64,000 bases of DNA from Streptomyces sp. NBC_00250 (lineage in GTDB: Bacteria; Actinomycetota; Actinomycetes; Streptomycetales; Streptomycetaceae). Made by a program: the position numbers and the translations under genes. The stretch covers positions 434,001-498,000 of the forward strand of contig NZ_CP108088.1 of NCBI RefSeq assembly GCF_036192275.1, in the 5' to 3' direction. The notes beneath the pieces are model-generated. The model saw nothing but the letters and a program-made list of their open reading frames with translations. It had not been told where the DNA came from and searched no databases. Of this stretch, positions 1 through 9,035 are shown one piece after another (the stretch's first letter is position 1; each line of letters starts with the position of its first letter).

Positions 1-1
1 G

Positions 2-2344
2 AACGAGCCGACGGCGGGCAACGCCTCCGCGCGGGTCGGTGGTCCGGCCCCGTACTGGCAGTCGTACGGCTATGACCTGACCGGCAACCGCACCAAGCTG
101 GTCCGGCACGACACCACCGGGAACACGGCCAAGGACCAGACGGTCGACCAGACCTTCGCCACTGGCCGCAACACCCCGACCAGCGCCCCCGACACGGGCG
201 GCGGCACCGGCGGCCCGCACGCGCTGATGACGTCGCGGACCACCGTCGGCGGTGCGGTGAAGACGGCGACGTACCAGTACGACGCCTCCGGCAACACCAC
301 CGCGATCACCGACACCTCGGGCACCAAGAAGCTCAGCTGGAACGCCGAGGGCCGCATCGACGCCGTCGACGACACGGCGAGCGGCTCGACGAAGTACGTC
401 TACGACGCCGGTGGCGGCCAGCTCATCCGGCGCACCGACAAGACGGTCACCCTGTTCCTCGGCGCGGACGAGATCACCCTCGACAAGGGCACGGGTGCCG
501 TCACCGACACCCGCACCTACCCGGGTCCTGGCGGTCTGTCCGTCACCCGCGTCACCAAGGGTGGTGCGGCCAAGCTCTACTACCAGGCGTCCGACCCGCA
601 CGGCACCAACGGCGTGCAGTTCGAGGCGGGCACCCTGCTCTCCACCCGCCGTCCGACCGACCCGTTCGGCAACGGCCGCGGCACCCAGCCGGGCGCCGGG
701 GTCTGGGCGGGCAGCCGGGGCTTCGTCGGCGGCACCATCGAGGGCACCGGCTTCACGACGCTGGGAGCGAGACAGTACGACCCGGCGACGGGCCGCTTCC
801 TGTCGGTCGACCCCGTGTTCACCGCGGGCGACCCGCAGTCGTGGAACGGATACGCCTACGCCAACAACAACCCGGTCGTCAACGCGGACCCGAGCGGTAC
901 GTGCATCCCGGCCGACGACGGCAGCGGCCGCTGCATGAGCGCGGCCGCGTGGTCGCAGTACTACAACAAGCAGGAGACCGGGACCGGAACGGGCACCGGC
1001 AGCAGCGGCACCGACACCGGCAGCACCCCGGCCACCACGCAGGCGAAGAACGACAACGCCGCCAAGCAGGCCGCGGCGGCGGAGGCGCTGCGCCAGAAGC
1101 AGGCCGCCGACGAGGCACTGGCCAAGGCGAAGCAGCAGCGCGAAGAGCTGATGAGCAAGATCGTCGACGTGGTCGGCGACCTGATCGGCTTCAACGACGC
1201 GCGCGACTGCTTCACCAAGGGCGACGTGATGGGCTGCGTCAACACGGCCCTGAACTTCGTCCCGTGGTCGAAGGTCTTCAAGGCCGTGAAGGTCGGCATC
1301 AAGGCCTTCAAGCTCTGGAAGGAGGGCGAGAAGGCCTACGACGCCATCCGCAGCGCGCAACGCATCTCCCGAGAGGCCGAGGAGGCGCTGGTCGTCGCGC
1401 GGAAGACGGCGGACGAGGCGGCGTCGGCGGAGCAGGCGGCGGTGACGGCCGAGGCGCAGGCCGCGGAGGCCGCCAAGACCGCGGACAACGCGGGCTCCTG
1501 CCCGATCCAACCGCACAGCTTCCCGGCCGGAACCCCGGTTAAGCTGGCGGACGGCACGACCAAGCCGATCGAGCAGGTCAAGAAGGGCGACAAGGTCCTC
1601 GCGACCGACCCGCAGACCGGCGTGACCCGCGCGGAGACGGTCGAGCAGCTGATCACCACACCGGACGACAAGGAGTTCACCGAGCTCGTCCTGGAATCCG
1701 GTGACGGCAAGGTCACCGAACTCACCACGACGTGGCACCACCCGTTCTGGGACGCGTCGGGACGCCGCTGGACCAAGGCGAGCGAGCTCTCCACCGGCCA
1801 CCAGCTGCGCAGCACCGGCGGGGCCCGCGTCACCGTCACCGGCGTACGGAACTACCACGACGCCGTGGTCACGTACGACCTCACGGTGAGCCGCCTGCAC
1901 ACGTACTTCGTCCTCGCGGGTACGGCTCCGGTCCTCGTGCACAACTGCGGTGGCTACTTCCCGGGCCACGCGGACGAGTGCACGTGCGAGGGCATCGGGG
2001 ACGTCACGATGGCCGAGGTCCCCGACCCGCCCGCGGCCCCTCGCAGCCATGGCGGCATCAGCGATTCTGAGCGGATCGGGGATGCCGGATCGATCGCCCG
2101 GGGGCACGCCAACAGCAAGCACGGCAGCGAGTTCCCCGGCATGTCGGCGGACGATCTCGACGACCACGTCCGGAACACCATGAGCAATCCGGCCGAGGTC
2201 AAGCCACTGGGCAGCGGAAGGCAGGCCTACAAGGGCCAGGACGGAGCGACCGTGGTCATCCATGACCCGATGAACCCGGACATGGGTACGGTGTTCAATC
2301 GAGGGGTGGGAAGGATGCAGGACTACTGGAACGGCTTGAATTGA
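2..2344 (+). CDS. RHS-repeat polymorphic toxin with Hint domain, 5' end outside window
   Basis: The reading frame is open from base 2, so the true start lies upstream. The visible 780 residues begin with RHS/YD repeats (YGYDLTGNRT, YDASGNTT). The RHS core signature follows at about 767-899 (ARQYDPATGRFLSVDP, then NGYAYANNNP). Next comes a pre-toxin helical segment at about 1140-1330, then a Hint self-splicing-type domain at about 1499-1950, opening at a Cys with SFPAGTPV and closing in VLVHNC. The last 131 residues form a separate C-terminal tip containing HANSKHGSEFPG, DLDDHV and KPLGSGRQAYKGQDG. This order matches secreted polymorphic toxins in which the tip is released by the Hint domain. 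The tip resembles small BECR-type RNase toxins in its spaced His/Lys and late basic-aromatic strand pattern, but that is inference. The stop overlaps the next gene's start, as expected for a toxin/immunity pair. Confidence 0.88.
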   Translation, partial: NEPTAGNASARVGGPAPYWQSYGYDLTGNRTKLVRHDTTGNTAKDQTVDQTFATGRNTPTSAPDTGGGTGGPHALMTSRTTVGGAVKTATYQYDASGNTTAITDTSGTKKLSWNAEGRIDAVDDTASGSTKYVYDAGGGQLIRRTDKTVTLFLGADEITLDKGTGAVTDTRTYPGPGGLSVTRVTKGGAAKLYYQASDPHGTNGVQFEAGTLLSTRRPTDPFGNGRGTQPGAGVWAGSRGFVGGTIEGTGFTTLGARQYDPATGRFLSVDPVFTAGDPQSWNGYAYANNNPVVNADPSGTCIPADDGSGRCMSAAAWSQYYNKQETGTGTGTGSSGTDTGSTPATTQAKNDNAAKQAAAAEALRQKQAADEALAKAKQQREELMSKIVDVVGDLIGFNDARDCFTKGDVMGCVNTALNFVPWSKVFKAVKVGIKAFKLWKEGEKAYDAIRSAQRISREAEEALVVARKTADEAASAEQAAVTAEAQAAEAAKTADNAGSCPIQPHSFPAGTPVKLADGTTKPIEQVKKGDKVLATDPQTGVTRAETVEQLITTPDDKEFTELVLESGDGKVTELTTTWHHPFWDASGRRWTKASELSTGHQLRSTGGARVTVTGVRNYHDAVVTYDLTVSRLHTYFVLAGTAPVLVHNCGGYFPGHADECTCEGIGDVTMAEVPDPPAAPRSHGGISDSERIGDAGSIARGHANSKHGSEFPGMSADDLDDHVRNTMSNPAEVKPLGSGRQAYKGQDGATVVIHDPMNPDMGTVFNRGVGRMQDYWNGLN

Positions 2345-2730
2345 CGAACCAACGATCGCCCCGGCCGAGCGAGGTGCTCGCGGAGGTGGAGATCGGGCTT
2401 CTGCAGCGTGCGCTCCTCGAATGGGGAGGGCCCGCACGCTGTGGCGACGAGATGGCCGTGGCACTCGGTTTCTCCGGTTTCACGGACCTTCTCGGGCGGA
2501 GTGACGAACTCCGGGCCCTGATGGCCGAGGACGCCCCGATTCCCGGTGCCGATTGGGCCAGGATCCTCCTGGCTTCCGAGATCGTCTTCATCAGCGATCT
2601 GTCGGGTTCTGGTGTCGACTGGTCCGTGACGACCGGGCTGACGGACGAGGCCACCGTCGTGATGTTCCGGTCCGTCCAACGGAAGCTCGCCCCTGTCGTC
2701 CGCGCCTACTACGGACGGCGTCCGCAGTAG
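2341..2730 (+). CDS. Candidate immunity protein for the RHS toxin
   Basis: A 129-residue protein starts at TTG 2341, which overlaps the toxin stop as TTGA, so translation is probably coupled. It has no signal peptide or membrane segment and is mildly acidic (EVLAEVEIGLL, DELRALMAEDAPI), consistent with a cytoplasmic protein that masks a basic toxin tip. I do not recognise the family. The call rests on position: polymorphic toxins are normally followed directly by their cognate immunity gene. The TTG start is forced by the overlap and by the absence of a nearby in-frame ATG or GTG. A strong hairpin lies 21 bases after the stop, closing the transcription unit. Confidence 0.7.
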   Translation: MTNQRSPRPSEVLAEVEIGLLQRALLEWGGPARCGDEMAVALGFSGFTDLLGRSDELRALMAEDAPIPGADWARILLASEIVFISDLSGSGVDWSVTTGLTDEATVVMFRSVQRKLAPVVRAYYGRRPQ

Positions 2731-2750
2731 CCCCGAAGGGCTACTGAGGC

Positions 2751-2791
2751 CACTGCGCCCCGCCGACCAGACTGGTCGGCGGGGCGCAGTG
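2751..2791. terminator. Bidirectional intrinsic terminator
   Basis: A perfect 19-bp stem (2751-2769 with 2773-2791) closed by a 3-base loop lies between two convergent genes. A smaller perfect 7-bp hairpin with a CGAA loop (2727-2744) overlaps the stop codon of the immunity gene. There is no long T tract, as is usual in Streptomyces. Confidence 0.8.
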
Positions 2792-2839
2792 CGTGCGTCA
2801 CGGGGTCTGTCGCGTACGGCACGGACAGGCCCCGGCGGA

Positions 2840-5800
2840 TCACGTCACCGGCACCGGCATCAGCCGCTGCGGCCTTGTCTGGTTGCAGTCCCACAGCTGG
2901 AGCGTGTTCCCGCCCGGCGCGTCCACGCACCGGCCCGAGGCCGGGTTGTAGATCGAGCCGTCCGCGCGGAAGTACCACTTCTGGTTGGCGCTGCCGTTGC
3001 AGGACCAGATCTGCAGCGGGGTTCCGTTGCCCAGGGAGGTGTTGCCCGGGGCGTCGAAGCAGTAGCCCTTGATCCGCAGGCTGCCGTCGGGCATGCCCGT
3101 CCACGCCTGCGCCCCGGTGCCGTTGCAGGAGTAGATCTGGACCGCGTGGCCCTGCTCGGCAACGTTGCCGACCAGGTCGAGGCAGGAGCCGGCGGCCTGG
3201 TCCGAGGCGATCGGGCCGGTGGTGCCCGCCGGGTCGACGGAGTAGTCGTGGACGACGACGTCGGCGATGGCGCCGTTGTAGAAGTTGCTGCCCCGGCCCT
3301 GGTACTTGTAGCGGCCCAGGACCAGCGAACCCGCCGCCGCCAGTTTGGTGGTGTGGACGCCGGACGCGGCGAGCGCGTCGTTGACGTACAGGGCCGTCTG
3401 GCCGGTCGTGGCGTTGTAGCTGATGGTCAGCTTCGTCCAGGCGCCCACCTGGACCCGGGCCGCGCTGCTGCGCGCGTCCGTGGTGTCGTACGGCCAGCCG
3501 CCATTGTCGGCGGTGGCCATGCCGAGGTGCCAGTTGACGTAGCCGTTGGCCATGGTGGCGGGCCACACCATGAAGCCGCTGGCCTGGGTGTTGTCCTGGC
3601 TGATGACGACGCCGTCGGTGAGGGCGTTCGCCTTGGTCCACAGGGAGATCGAGAAGGACTTGGTCGGGTCGACCTTGAGTCCGTCGGACTCGATGACCCC
3701 GTCCGTACCGTTGAAGGTGGCGACCTTCGCCGGAGCTCCGTTGACGGTGTCGTCGGTGAAGCTCACCCCGCCCTTGACGGTGCCGGAGAACTTCCCGTAC
3801 GCGTCCGGGGTTTTGCCACCCACCTGCGTGGCCAGCCGCATCCGGTCCACGGGCGCGGTGGTGTCACCGAGCTCGACCGGGGCGTCGAAGCCGGTCACGG
3901 CGCCCGCCGGGGCGCCCTGGGCGGCGGTGCCGCGCCAGAACTTCAGGGTCTCGGTGCCCGCGGCGACGGCCCACAGGTCGGCGCGGCCGTCCTTGGTGGC
4001 GTCGCCGACGGAGCCGACCTTCGGGTAGTCGGCCGTGGTGATCCCGGTGAGGATCGGCGCGGGGGCCAGCGGGTCGGCCAGGCCGGACAGGTCGAGCCTG
4101 CCGTCGGGACCGGTGCCGATACGGTACGAGCGGATCGCGCCGTCCGACAGACTGCGGGTCCACAGCGTGGGCTGGGCCGTGCCGCTCGCCGAGCCGGGGT
4201 TGATCAGCTCGAAGCCGCCCCAGTTGCCGGTGCCGGAGACCAGCACGGCGTCGGCGTCGAGGGTGTTGATGCTGTTGGAGCGGTAGAGCCACAGGTTGCC
4301 GCGCTCGACCGCGAGGACCGCGGTCTGGTCGAGGGCGAGGTCGCCGTCGAAGTCGTTCAGCGTCGCCTTGGGCGCGCCGAGCGCGAGGATCTGGGTCGCC
4401 TCGGACCAGTCGGGCACCCAGGACGCGGGCGGCCCGTCGAGCGGGGTGCCGTCGGGGGCGGCCCAGGTCGTGGGCTTGTCGACGGTGGTGTACGTGTGGA
4501 AGGTGCCGTCGCCCTTGTTGGGGTAGAGGTAGAGGTTCCCCTTGAGCGCCGGGTTGGCCGTGGTGTGGGCGAAGACGTCGTCGACGCCCATGGAGCGCAG
4601 CGCGCCCCGGTGGCTGGTCTGGACGTCGTTCCAGTTGGTGCCCTGCGGGGCGAGGCCGAGCAGGGCGGCCTGGGCGAGGGTCGGATCGGTGTCCGCCGTC
4701 ATGTGGAGCAGGTTGCCCGCCGCGTCCGGCTTGAGGATGTCGCCGCGGCCGTCCTGGTCGAGGTCACCGGGGACCGCCTTGCCGGTCGCCGGGTCCCAGG
4801 GGACGTAGAAGGTGTACGGGAAGGGCTGGCTGTAGTTGCCCGCGACGTCCATGGCCTGGACGAAGAGGATGTTGGTGCCCCACAGGCGCGGGGTGTAGGC
4901 GAAGCTGCCGCCCGAACCCCGGATGACGCCCGGGTCGCCGCACTTCCAGCCGGTGACCGGGGTGGGGTCGGTGCTCCAGCGGACGCAGGCCGGGCCGGAG
5001 GCGCGCAGCCCGGCGCCCGGCGCGGGGTCGGTGACGTCGACCGTGAAGGTGCCGGTCTCGTTGATCTTCAGCTTGGGCCGGACGTTGAGGGTGCCGCTCG
5101 CCGGGAAGTCGGTGGAGCGGACGGAGACGACCGGCGGTGTCTTGTCGATCCGGAAGTAGCACCACGCGGTGCCGCCGGAGGACAGCCAGCCGTCGCTGAC
5201 CTCGGCGTTCCAGCCGTACTGGTGGCCGTCGGCGAGCCGGTCGGCCCAGTAGTCGACCTCGCCGTAGCTGCCGGTCGGGCCGACGTCCTGGTTGACGCCC
5301 CAGGTGGAGTCGTTGTCGTCCCAGACGTGGAACTTGGTGTACAGCTGGTTCCAGCCGGTCGGGGACCAGGTGTTGACGCGCAGCTTGACGTACTGGTTGG
5401 CGCCGATCCAGCCGGGGTTGTCCCAGGGGTTGCCGCCCGGGGTCTGGCACTCGCTGGTGTTGCCGCTGTCGGCGAACGACGGGGCGGGGACGGCACGCGG
5501 GTACCAGATGGTGGGCGCGATGTCGTACTCGATGACGATGGACGGGTCGGCGCCGAGGTGATGGCGGTAGTACATGTTGTTCTCGTCCTCACCCGAGAAC
5601 CCGACCGTCCAGTTCGACCACTTCTGGTCGGCGGCCCGCTGCACCCACCACTTGACGTCGTAGTAGATGTTGCCGTTGCCGGTGATCCACTGCGTCCCGA
5701 CCTTGTCGCAGCCGTTCATGTAGCCGGTGCCGCAGGGCTGGTTGTTCCAGGTGGCACCGCCGGGGATCGTCGGCGTGTTCCACAGGGCGACGCCCTTGTT

Positions 5801-7117
5801 GGTGCCCGGGGCCGAGGAGCTGACCACGTTGGCGACCAGCGTGGCGCGGGCGATCTGCGCGGTGCCGCGGGAGCCGTCGCCGTAGAGCACCGAGGGGATG
5901 CCGAGCTGGAAGTACGAGCGGTAGCGGCCGTAGCCGGTGCAGTCGGAGTAGCCGCAGTAGCCGACGCCGAGGCTGGAGAGCGTGTTGACGTTCGACGTCG
6001 TCTTGTGGTTCTCCTGCACCTGGGCGTTGACCTGGCGCTTGGCCTCGGCTCCGAAGGTCGGGTCGAGGTACCAGGGGCCGGTGCCCTTGCCGAAGGTCTT
6101 CGGGTCCGGGGTGAGGACGAGGGCGTCCGCGGTCGCGGCGACCTTCATGGTGGAGACGGTGGCGCCGTCACCAGGCTGCTCCGCGGAGGACCGGACGCCC
6201 GGGGCGGTCGGCGTGGCCACGGGAGTGTTCGCCGCGGCGGCCGCCTTCACCCAGCGCGAGGTGGGCGCGGCGTGGCTGGAGTCCCACTGGAACGGGGTGG
6301 GGGCGTGCATCCGGACCTTGCCGCGCGCGTCCTTGAGGGCGATGTTGCCGGCCCGGTCGGCGACGAGCGTCAGCCCGTTCGTACGGACCGGGAAGCGCAG
6401 CTCCTTGAGCCGGGGGTCGGCTGCGGCCTTGGCCGTCTTGACCACGACGACCTCACGCCAGCCGCCGTCGGCGAGGGCGGTGACCTTCAGGTCTACGTCG
6501 GGGAGGACCCGGGCGTACGTGGCGGTGGCGCCGCTCAGGGCGGGCTTGGGCAGCGCGAACGGGGCGGTGACGGAGAACTGCTTGCCGTCGTCGGTGGTGA
6601 CGGTGGCGAGCGGACCGGTGCCGCCGCCGGAGAGGACGAGCCGGGTACCGGTGACCTTGGGGGCGACGGTACCGCCGGGCCCGGCGGCGAGGGTGGCGTC
6701 CAGGGTCTGCCAGCGGCCGGAGCGCTTGACCCGTACGGTCTGGGTGTGGCTCCGGGTGGTGAGGCGGTGGCCGTCGGGGCCCGCGACCGTCTCGGAGGTC
6801 TCGGTCGTCAGGGCGTCGACGGTGACGGGCTTGCCGGTCGCCTTGGCCTTGCGCAGCGCTTCCTGGACGGCCCTGGCGGCCTTGGTGTCCGCGCCCGTGG
6901 GGGGCTGTGCGGTGGACCGGGGACCGGCCGGGCCCTGGGTGCTCATCGTGGCCGGCGTACCGGGGGTCGGTACGGCCGGGGTCACGGCGGCGGCGAGCGG
7001 TACGGCGCTCATGCCGAGGCCGAACGCGGCGGCGACGGCCACCATCCCCCGGCCGACGGCGGCCTTGGTGCGGACGCGGGACCGGGTGGTCCCGCGTCTC
7101 GCGGATATGTCTGACAT
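2840..7117 (-). CDS. Giant secreted DNRLRE / FG-GAP / LamG / ricin-lectin protein
   Basis: A 1425-residue protein starts at ATG 7117. Residues 1-44 form an export signal: a basic N terminus, then a hydrophobic stretch (AVAAAFGLGMSAVPLAAAV). Residues of roughly 350-520 read like DNRLRE-type secreted proteins, with regularly spaced Trp/Tyr-rich strands. FG-GAP/VCBS-like calcium loops follow at about 780-1040 (GDLDQDGRGDIL, GDATKDGRADLW). A LamG/concanavalin-like domain lies at about 1110-1290 (SFSISLWTKANALTDG). A ricin-type beta-trefoil with QxW-like repeats occupies about 1305-1420 (LQIWSCNGSANQKW, LQLWDCN). It is most likely an extracellular carbohydrate-binding protein. Such proteins are often found beside RHS/Hint toxin genes in Streptomyces, as here, but a joint role is inference. 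A stray start or a catalytic domain was not seen. Confidence 0.85.
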   Translation of the reverse strand: MSDISARRGTTRSRVRTKAAVGRGMVAVAAAFGLGMSAVPLAAAVTPAVPTPGTPATMSTQGPAGPRSTAQPPTGADTKAARAVQEALRKAKATGKPVTVDALTTETSETVAGPDGHRLTTRSHTQTVRVKRSGRWQTLDATLAAGPGGTVAPKVTGTRLVLSGGGTGPLATVTTDDGKQFSVTAPFALPKPALSGATATYARVLPDVDLKVTALADGGWREVVVVKTAKAAADPRLKELRFPVRTNGLTLVADRAGNIALKDARGKVRMHAPTPFQWDSSHAAPTSRWVKAAAAANTPVATPTAPGVRSSAEQPGDGATVSTMKVAATADALVLTPDPKTFGKGTGPWYLDPTFGAEAKRQVNAQVQENHKTTSNVNTLSSLGVGYCGYSDCTGYGRYRSYFQLGIPSVLYGDGSRGTAQIARATLVANVVSSSAPGTNKGVALWNTPTIPGGATWNNQPCGTGYMNGCDKVGTQWITGNGNIYYDVKWWVQRAADQKWSNWTVGFSGEDENNMYYRHHLGADPSIVIEYDIAPTIWYPRAVPAPSFADSGNTSECQTPGGNPWDNPGWIGANQYVKLRVNTWSPTGWNQLYTKFHVWDDNDSTWGVNQDVGPTGSYGEVDYWADRLADGHQYGWNAEVSDGWLSSGGTAWCYFRIDKTPPVVSVRSTDFPASGTLNVRPKLKINETGTFTVDVTDPAPGAGLRASGPACVRWSTDPTPVTGWKCGDPGVIRGSGGSFAYTPRLWGTNILFVQAMDVAGNYSQPFPYTFYVPWDPATGKAVPGDLDQDGRGDILKPDAAGNLLHMTADTDPTLAQAALLGLAPQGTNWNDVQTSHRGALRSMGVDDVFAHTTANPALKGNLYLYPNKGDGTFHTYTTVDKPTTWAAPDGTPLDGPPASWVPDWSEATQILALGAPKATLNDFDGDLALDQTAVLAVERGNLWLYRSNSINTLDADAVLVSGTGNWGGFELINPGSASGTAQPTLWTRSLSDGAIRSYRIGTGPDGRLDLSGLADPLAPAPILTGITTADYPKVGSVGDATKDGRADLWAVAAGTETLKFWRGTAAQGAPAGAVTGFDAPVELGDTTAPVDRMRLATQVGGKTPDAYGKFSGTVKGGVSFTDDTVNGAPAKVATFNGTDGVIESDGLKVDPTKSFSISLWTKANALTDGVVISQDNTQASGFMVWPATMANGYVNWHLGMATADNGGWPYDTTDARSSAARVQVGAWTKLTISYNATTGQTALYVNDALAASGVHTTKLAAAGSLVLGRYKYQGRGSNFYNGAIADVVVHDYSVDPAGTTGPIASDQAAGSCLDLVGNVAEQGHAVQIYSCNGTGAQAWTGMPDGSLRIKGYCFDAPGNTSLGNGTPLQIWSCNGSANQKWYFRADGSIYNPASGRCVDAPGGNTLQLWDCNQTRPQRLMPVPVT

Positions 7118-7473
7118 GCGGTTCGAGTGTCCCCTCGCACAGGCCCGCCGATCGTTCAGCGGGCATACGGTCGGGAACGATGCAGGGTCCGTGAACAGGG
7201 GTCAAGGCGGCTATACCGGTGTGTGCGGCTTGTCCAGATTGATCATCAGATCGTGGCGCCTCATCCGACTTTCCGGGCCCCCGCGAGGGGCGGTGAGAGA
7301 GGTCGCCCCCAGGCCGAGGTCGGATACCGAAGACGCAGATCGCCCACGTCTTCGGGCTCGACGAGCAGGGGTGGATCAGCCTCTGCCGGTACGCGGGGAT
7401 CGGCGACCCGCCGGACACGCCCTAGTTGTATTGATCACGAGCGTTGTTGCCAGTCGGGGGTCTTGATCATGGC
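7118..7473. other. Upstream region of the giant secreted protein, with a short coding remnant
   Basis: This stretch must hold the promoter of the minus-strand secreted protein, but I cannot point to convincing -10/-35 hexamers. On the plus strand 7330-7425 reads as a short open tail (KTQIAHVFGLDEQGW, then SLCRYAGIG, ending at TAG 7423) with high third-position GC and no start codon after the upstream stop at 7294. It looks like the 3' remnant of a small gene I cannot identify. Confidence 0.35.
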
Positions 7474-7527
7474 GAAGACCTCCGGTGTGGTGGAGCTGTC
7501 TAGGACTGCACCGCACCGGAGGTCTTC
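7474..7527 (+). repeat. Inverted repeat directly before IS481-type transposase start
   Basis: A perfect 14-bp inverted repeat (7474-7487 with 7514-7527, 26-base loop) ends exactly one base before the GTG of the transposase reading frame. A hairpin here would sequester the initiation region of transcripts that read in from outside, a known way for insertion sequences to limit impinging expression. It may include part of the element's left end. Confidence 0.5.
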
Positions 7528-7989
7528 GTGTCCCACCGTAATGCCCGGCTGACCGTCTTCGGGAGACGGCTACTGGTCGAACGTGTCCGCTCAGGTCGTC
7601 CGGTTGCGCATGTGGCGGCCGAGATGGGCATCTCGCGAGCCACCGCCCACAAGTGGGTGCGACGGTGGCGGGCCGAGGGCTAGGCAGGGCTGCACGACCG
7701 CTCGAGCCGGCCGCGCAGGACGCCGCACCGCACCCCGGCCGCCCTTGCGGCCCGTGTCTGCGACCTGCGCCAGGCCCGCAAGCTCGGCCCGGCCCGGATC
7801 GGGCCCGTACTGGGCCTTCCTGCCTCGACCGTGCACCGCATCCTGACCCGTCACGGCCTGCACCACCTGGCCTGGCTCGACCGGCCGACCGGCGAGCCGA
7901 TCCGACGCTTCGAGCGCGACCGACCCGGCGAACTGGTCCACGTCGACATCAAGAAGCTCGCCGCGACCTCGGCGCCCGCCTGGTGGCCA
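7528..7989 (+). mobile_element. IS481-family transposase remnant, nonsense mutated and 3'-truncated
   Basis: Starting at GTG 7528 the frame reads as an IS481-type transposase N terminus: a helix-turn-helix (VAAEMGISRATAHKWVRRW), then RARKLGPARIG-like and LPASTVHRIL segments, and the start of the catalytic domain (RFERDRPGELVHVDIKKL). An in-frame TAG at 7681 replaces what is normally a Glu codon after the HTH. After about base 7965 the IS481 similarity ends, so the rest of the DDE domain and the right end are missing. The frame continues into an unrelated esterase tail. The element is dead. Confidence 0.8.
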
Positions 7990-8178
7990 CTCTGGCTCCG
8001 ATGCTGGGGGGACCCGACTTGTCCCCCGTCCACGGTGTTCGCGGCCTACAACCGATACCGCGGGACAAAGGACACGCAGGTGTGGCCCTTCGCGGACCAC
8101 GGAGGCGGACACGGAACCGAGCGGCATACGCAACTGAACCGGGTCAAGGACCAGGGCCTGCTGCCGACCCGGATGTGA
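7990..8178 (+). pseudogene. Acetylxylan esterase C-terminal fragment
   Basis: In the same frame as the IS481 remnant, this segment reads like the C terminus of acetylxylan esterase / cephalosporin-C deacetylase proteins: a GDPTCPPSTVFAAYNRYRG-like block where the family has DxxCPPST followed by AAYNHY, then a VWPFADHGGG block matching the region around the catalytic His. The rest of the esterase is absent. It was presumably joined to the transposase by deletion or insertion. The stop is TGA at 8176. Confidence 0.6.
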
Positions 8179-8309
8179 CGCGAAGGCGACGCGATCGATC
8201 CGACTCCATGGAGGAGCCAGGGGACTCACTGGGCCTTCGAGTGTCACGGCAAGCCAACCCCGCACGCCGCCAGGCATGTTCGTCGTGGACGCGGCGACAT
8301 CACGGTGCG

Positions 8310-9035
8310 TCAGTGCCGGCAGGACAGCCGGACGTGGAGCAGCTCGGTCCGCAGTGCGGGTGTGCCGTCGACCGGTGCCGGGTTCTCCGCGGTCGGCTCG
8401 ATGCCTCCGGCGGCGACCTTGTCGAGTGTCGCCAGACCGGCGGGGCCGACCGTGCCGAACACCGTGTAGTTCGGTCGCAGTGCGGAGTCGCCGTAGACGA
8501 CGAAGAACTGCGAGCCGTTCGTGTTCGGGCCGGCGTTGGCCATTGCCAGCAGGCCGCGTCCGTAGAGCCGGCGCGTGCCCGTGGGATCGGTGGCTGCGGG
8601 CGGCAGGTCCACCGGCAGTTCGTCCTTGTACTTGTACCCGGGCCCGCCCTCACCGGTGCCGGTCGGGTCGCCGCACTGCAAGACCTTCAGCGTCGGGTAC
8701 GCCGTCAGGCGGTGGCACACCGTACGGTCGTAGAAGCCGTGCCGTGTCAGGTGCAGGAAACTCTGGACCGTGCACGGCGCCTTGGCCCGGTCCAAGCGCA
8801 GCGGAAGCGGGCCCTGGCTGGTCGGAACAGCCAAGTCGACCGTGCCACGACCAGGGGTGTGCCGTGGGTCGGGCGGCAGCGGAACACGGCGCGCCGGCGG
8901 CTCGTCCGGGGTCTGGCTGTACTGGCAAGGACCGTGCGTGGTGCGCGGCGGAGCGCTGTCGGAAGCGGTGGCGACACTCCCCCCGGACACCACTAACGCC
9001 GCGGCCGCGAATGCACTGATCAGTGCTCGTCTCAT
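8310..9035 (-). CDS. Secreted cyclophilin-type peptidyl-prolyl isomerase
   Basis: A 241-residue protein starts at ATG 9035. Residues 1-24 are a Sec signal peptide (RRALISAFAAAALVVSGG, then ATAS). The remainder is a bacterial cyclophilin fold: the TVQSFLHLTRHGFYD block, then CHRLTAYP in place of the usual C/F-H-R active-site strand, and the NTNGSQFFVVYGDS substrate-binding loop, all in the expected order. Two conserved Cys pairs are typical of exported actinobacterial versions. It probably assists folding of exported proteins outside the membrane. It stands alone between gene remnants; the ATG overlaps the last codon of the degraded frame upstream (ATGA), which may be coincidence. Confidence 0.85.
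   Translation of the reverse strand: MRRALISAFAAAALVVSGGSVATASDSAPPRTTHGPCQYSQTPDEPPARRVPLPPDPRHTPGRGTVDLAVPTSQGPLPLRLDRAKAPCTVQSFLHLTRHGFYDRTVCHRLTAYPTLKVLQCGDPTGTGEGGPGYKYKDELPVDLPPAATDPTGTRRLYGRGLLAMANAGPNTNGSQFFVVYGDSALRPNYTVFGTVGPAGLATLDKVAAGGIEPTAENPAPVDGTPALRTELLHVRLSCRH

Noticed and set aside
2789..7114. A 1441-codon open frame on the plus strand opposite the secreted protein
   Set aside because: It is the usual antisense shadow of a GC-rich gene; its translation is repetitive Gly/Arg/Val with no domain, while the minus strand has clear domains and a signal peptide.
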